Shown one piece after another: positions 6,061 to 6,338 of a DNA stretch of 6,338 nt; the stretch's first letter is position 1, and every line of letters begins with the position of its first letter. Both the position numbers and the translations under genes were made by a program. The DNA lies in the NCBI GenBank assembly GCA_002506025.1, contig DAWS01000133.1:934-7271 (forward strand), read 5' to 3'. The notes beneath the pieces were generated by a model. The model saw only the letters and a list, made by a program, of their open reading frames with translations. It was not told the origin of the DNA and searched no databases. This DNA comes from Euryarchaeota archaeon UBA111 (GTDB taxonomy: Archaea; Thermoplasmatota; Poseidoniia; Poseidoniales; Poseidoniaceae).

Positions 6061-6338
6061 TTGAATATCAGGCCAAGAATCAATCGCTGGACCATATCAA
6101 GGCGTAATTTGAATTTCGCCGCCGATATCAAATCCTCACTAGTTCAACCACATTTTGTGGTTTCAGGTAACGGCGTTAATCAGCCGATTGAAAGCATGCC
6201 AGGAATCAATCGACAATCAGTCGATGTGTTGTGTGAAACCATTGCTAGTGACATGGCACTTGGTATAACTGCTCACATGTTGTTTGCAGTTGTAGACCAC
6301 CACGAAAAAGACTCTACAGCATCTAAAGCTTCACACCC
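6061..6338 (+). CDS. hemB: Porphobilinogen synthase (5-aminolevulinate dehydratase), N-terminal part
   Basis: Condenses two 5-aminolevulinates to porphobilinogen, the substrate of the HemC half encoded just upstream. Only the first 92 codons lie in the window; the gene continues past its end. The sequence follows the family: an N-terminal R-P-R arm (residues 4-6), L-V-Q-P-H-F-V-V-S-G at 27-36, I-E-S-M-P-G-I-N-R at 43-51, then a G-I-T-A-x-M-L-F strand at 68-75 and K-D at 83-84. The metal-binding Cys/Asp region and the two active-site lysines lie beyond the window, so the metal class cannot be told. It starts with TTG immediately after the hemCD stop, without any gap, as the third gene of the operon. 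Confidence 0.92.
   Translation, partial: MNIRPRINRWTISRRNLNFAADIKSSLVQPHFVVSGNGVNQPIESMPGINRQSVDVLCETIASDMALGITAHMLFAVVDHHEKDSTASKASH

Overview
The window looks like genomic DNA from an uncultured archaeon, most likely a marine planktonic member of the Thermoplasmatota (Marine Group II / Poseidoniales type). The domain is supported by ribosomal protein L15e, a family confined to archaea and eukaryotes, by an archaeal type IV pilin N-terminus (K-A-V-S-P-V-I), and by a TATA box about 26 bases before an apparently leaderless start. The group assignment is inference from overall gene style and was not tested by phylogeny.

Layout. Positions 19-1371 (+) encode a secreted or surface pilin-like protein. 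Its C-terminal 60% is three tandem copies of a ~65-70 residue two-cysteine module that I cannot assign to a family, joined by Gly/Ser/Asp linkers. A long hairpin (1393-1446) follows. Two small membrane-protein genes come next: a two-helix protein with a C-terminal zinc ribbon (1501-1761) and a DUF2892/YgaP-like protein (1848-2048). A T-rich gap separates these from the convergent L15e gene (2110-2712, -).

Across a ~270-base divergent promoter region lies the start of a tetrapyrrole operon on the + strand: hemA (glutamyl-tRNA reductase, 2984-4372), a fused hemC-hemD gene (4369-6060) and the first 92 codons of hemB (6061 to window end). Together these genes cover glutamyl-tRNA to glutamate-1-semialdehyde, and 5-aminolevulinate to uroporphyrinogen III, the precursor of siroheme, heme and corrinoids. 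The glutamate-1-semialdehyde aminomutase (hemL) step is not in the window and may lie downstream of hemB.

Translation signals are informative. Four genes (L15e, hemA, hemCD, hemB) carry Shine-Dalgarno matches in one register, with the inferred GGAGGTGAT core ending exactly 3 bases before the start. Three of these four starts are non-ATG (GTG, TTG, TTG). The two small membrane-protein genes lack such a motif and look leaderless. I see no CRISPR array, insertion sequence, tRNA or rRNA. The least explained items are the pilin's repeated modules, the strand-asymmetric hairpin after it, and the HemC-HemD fusion.
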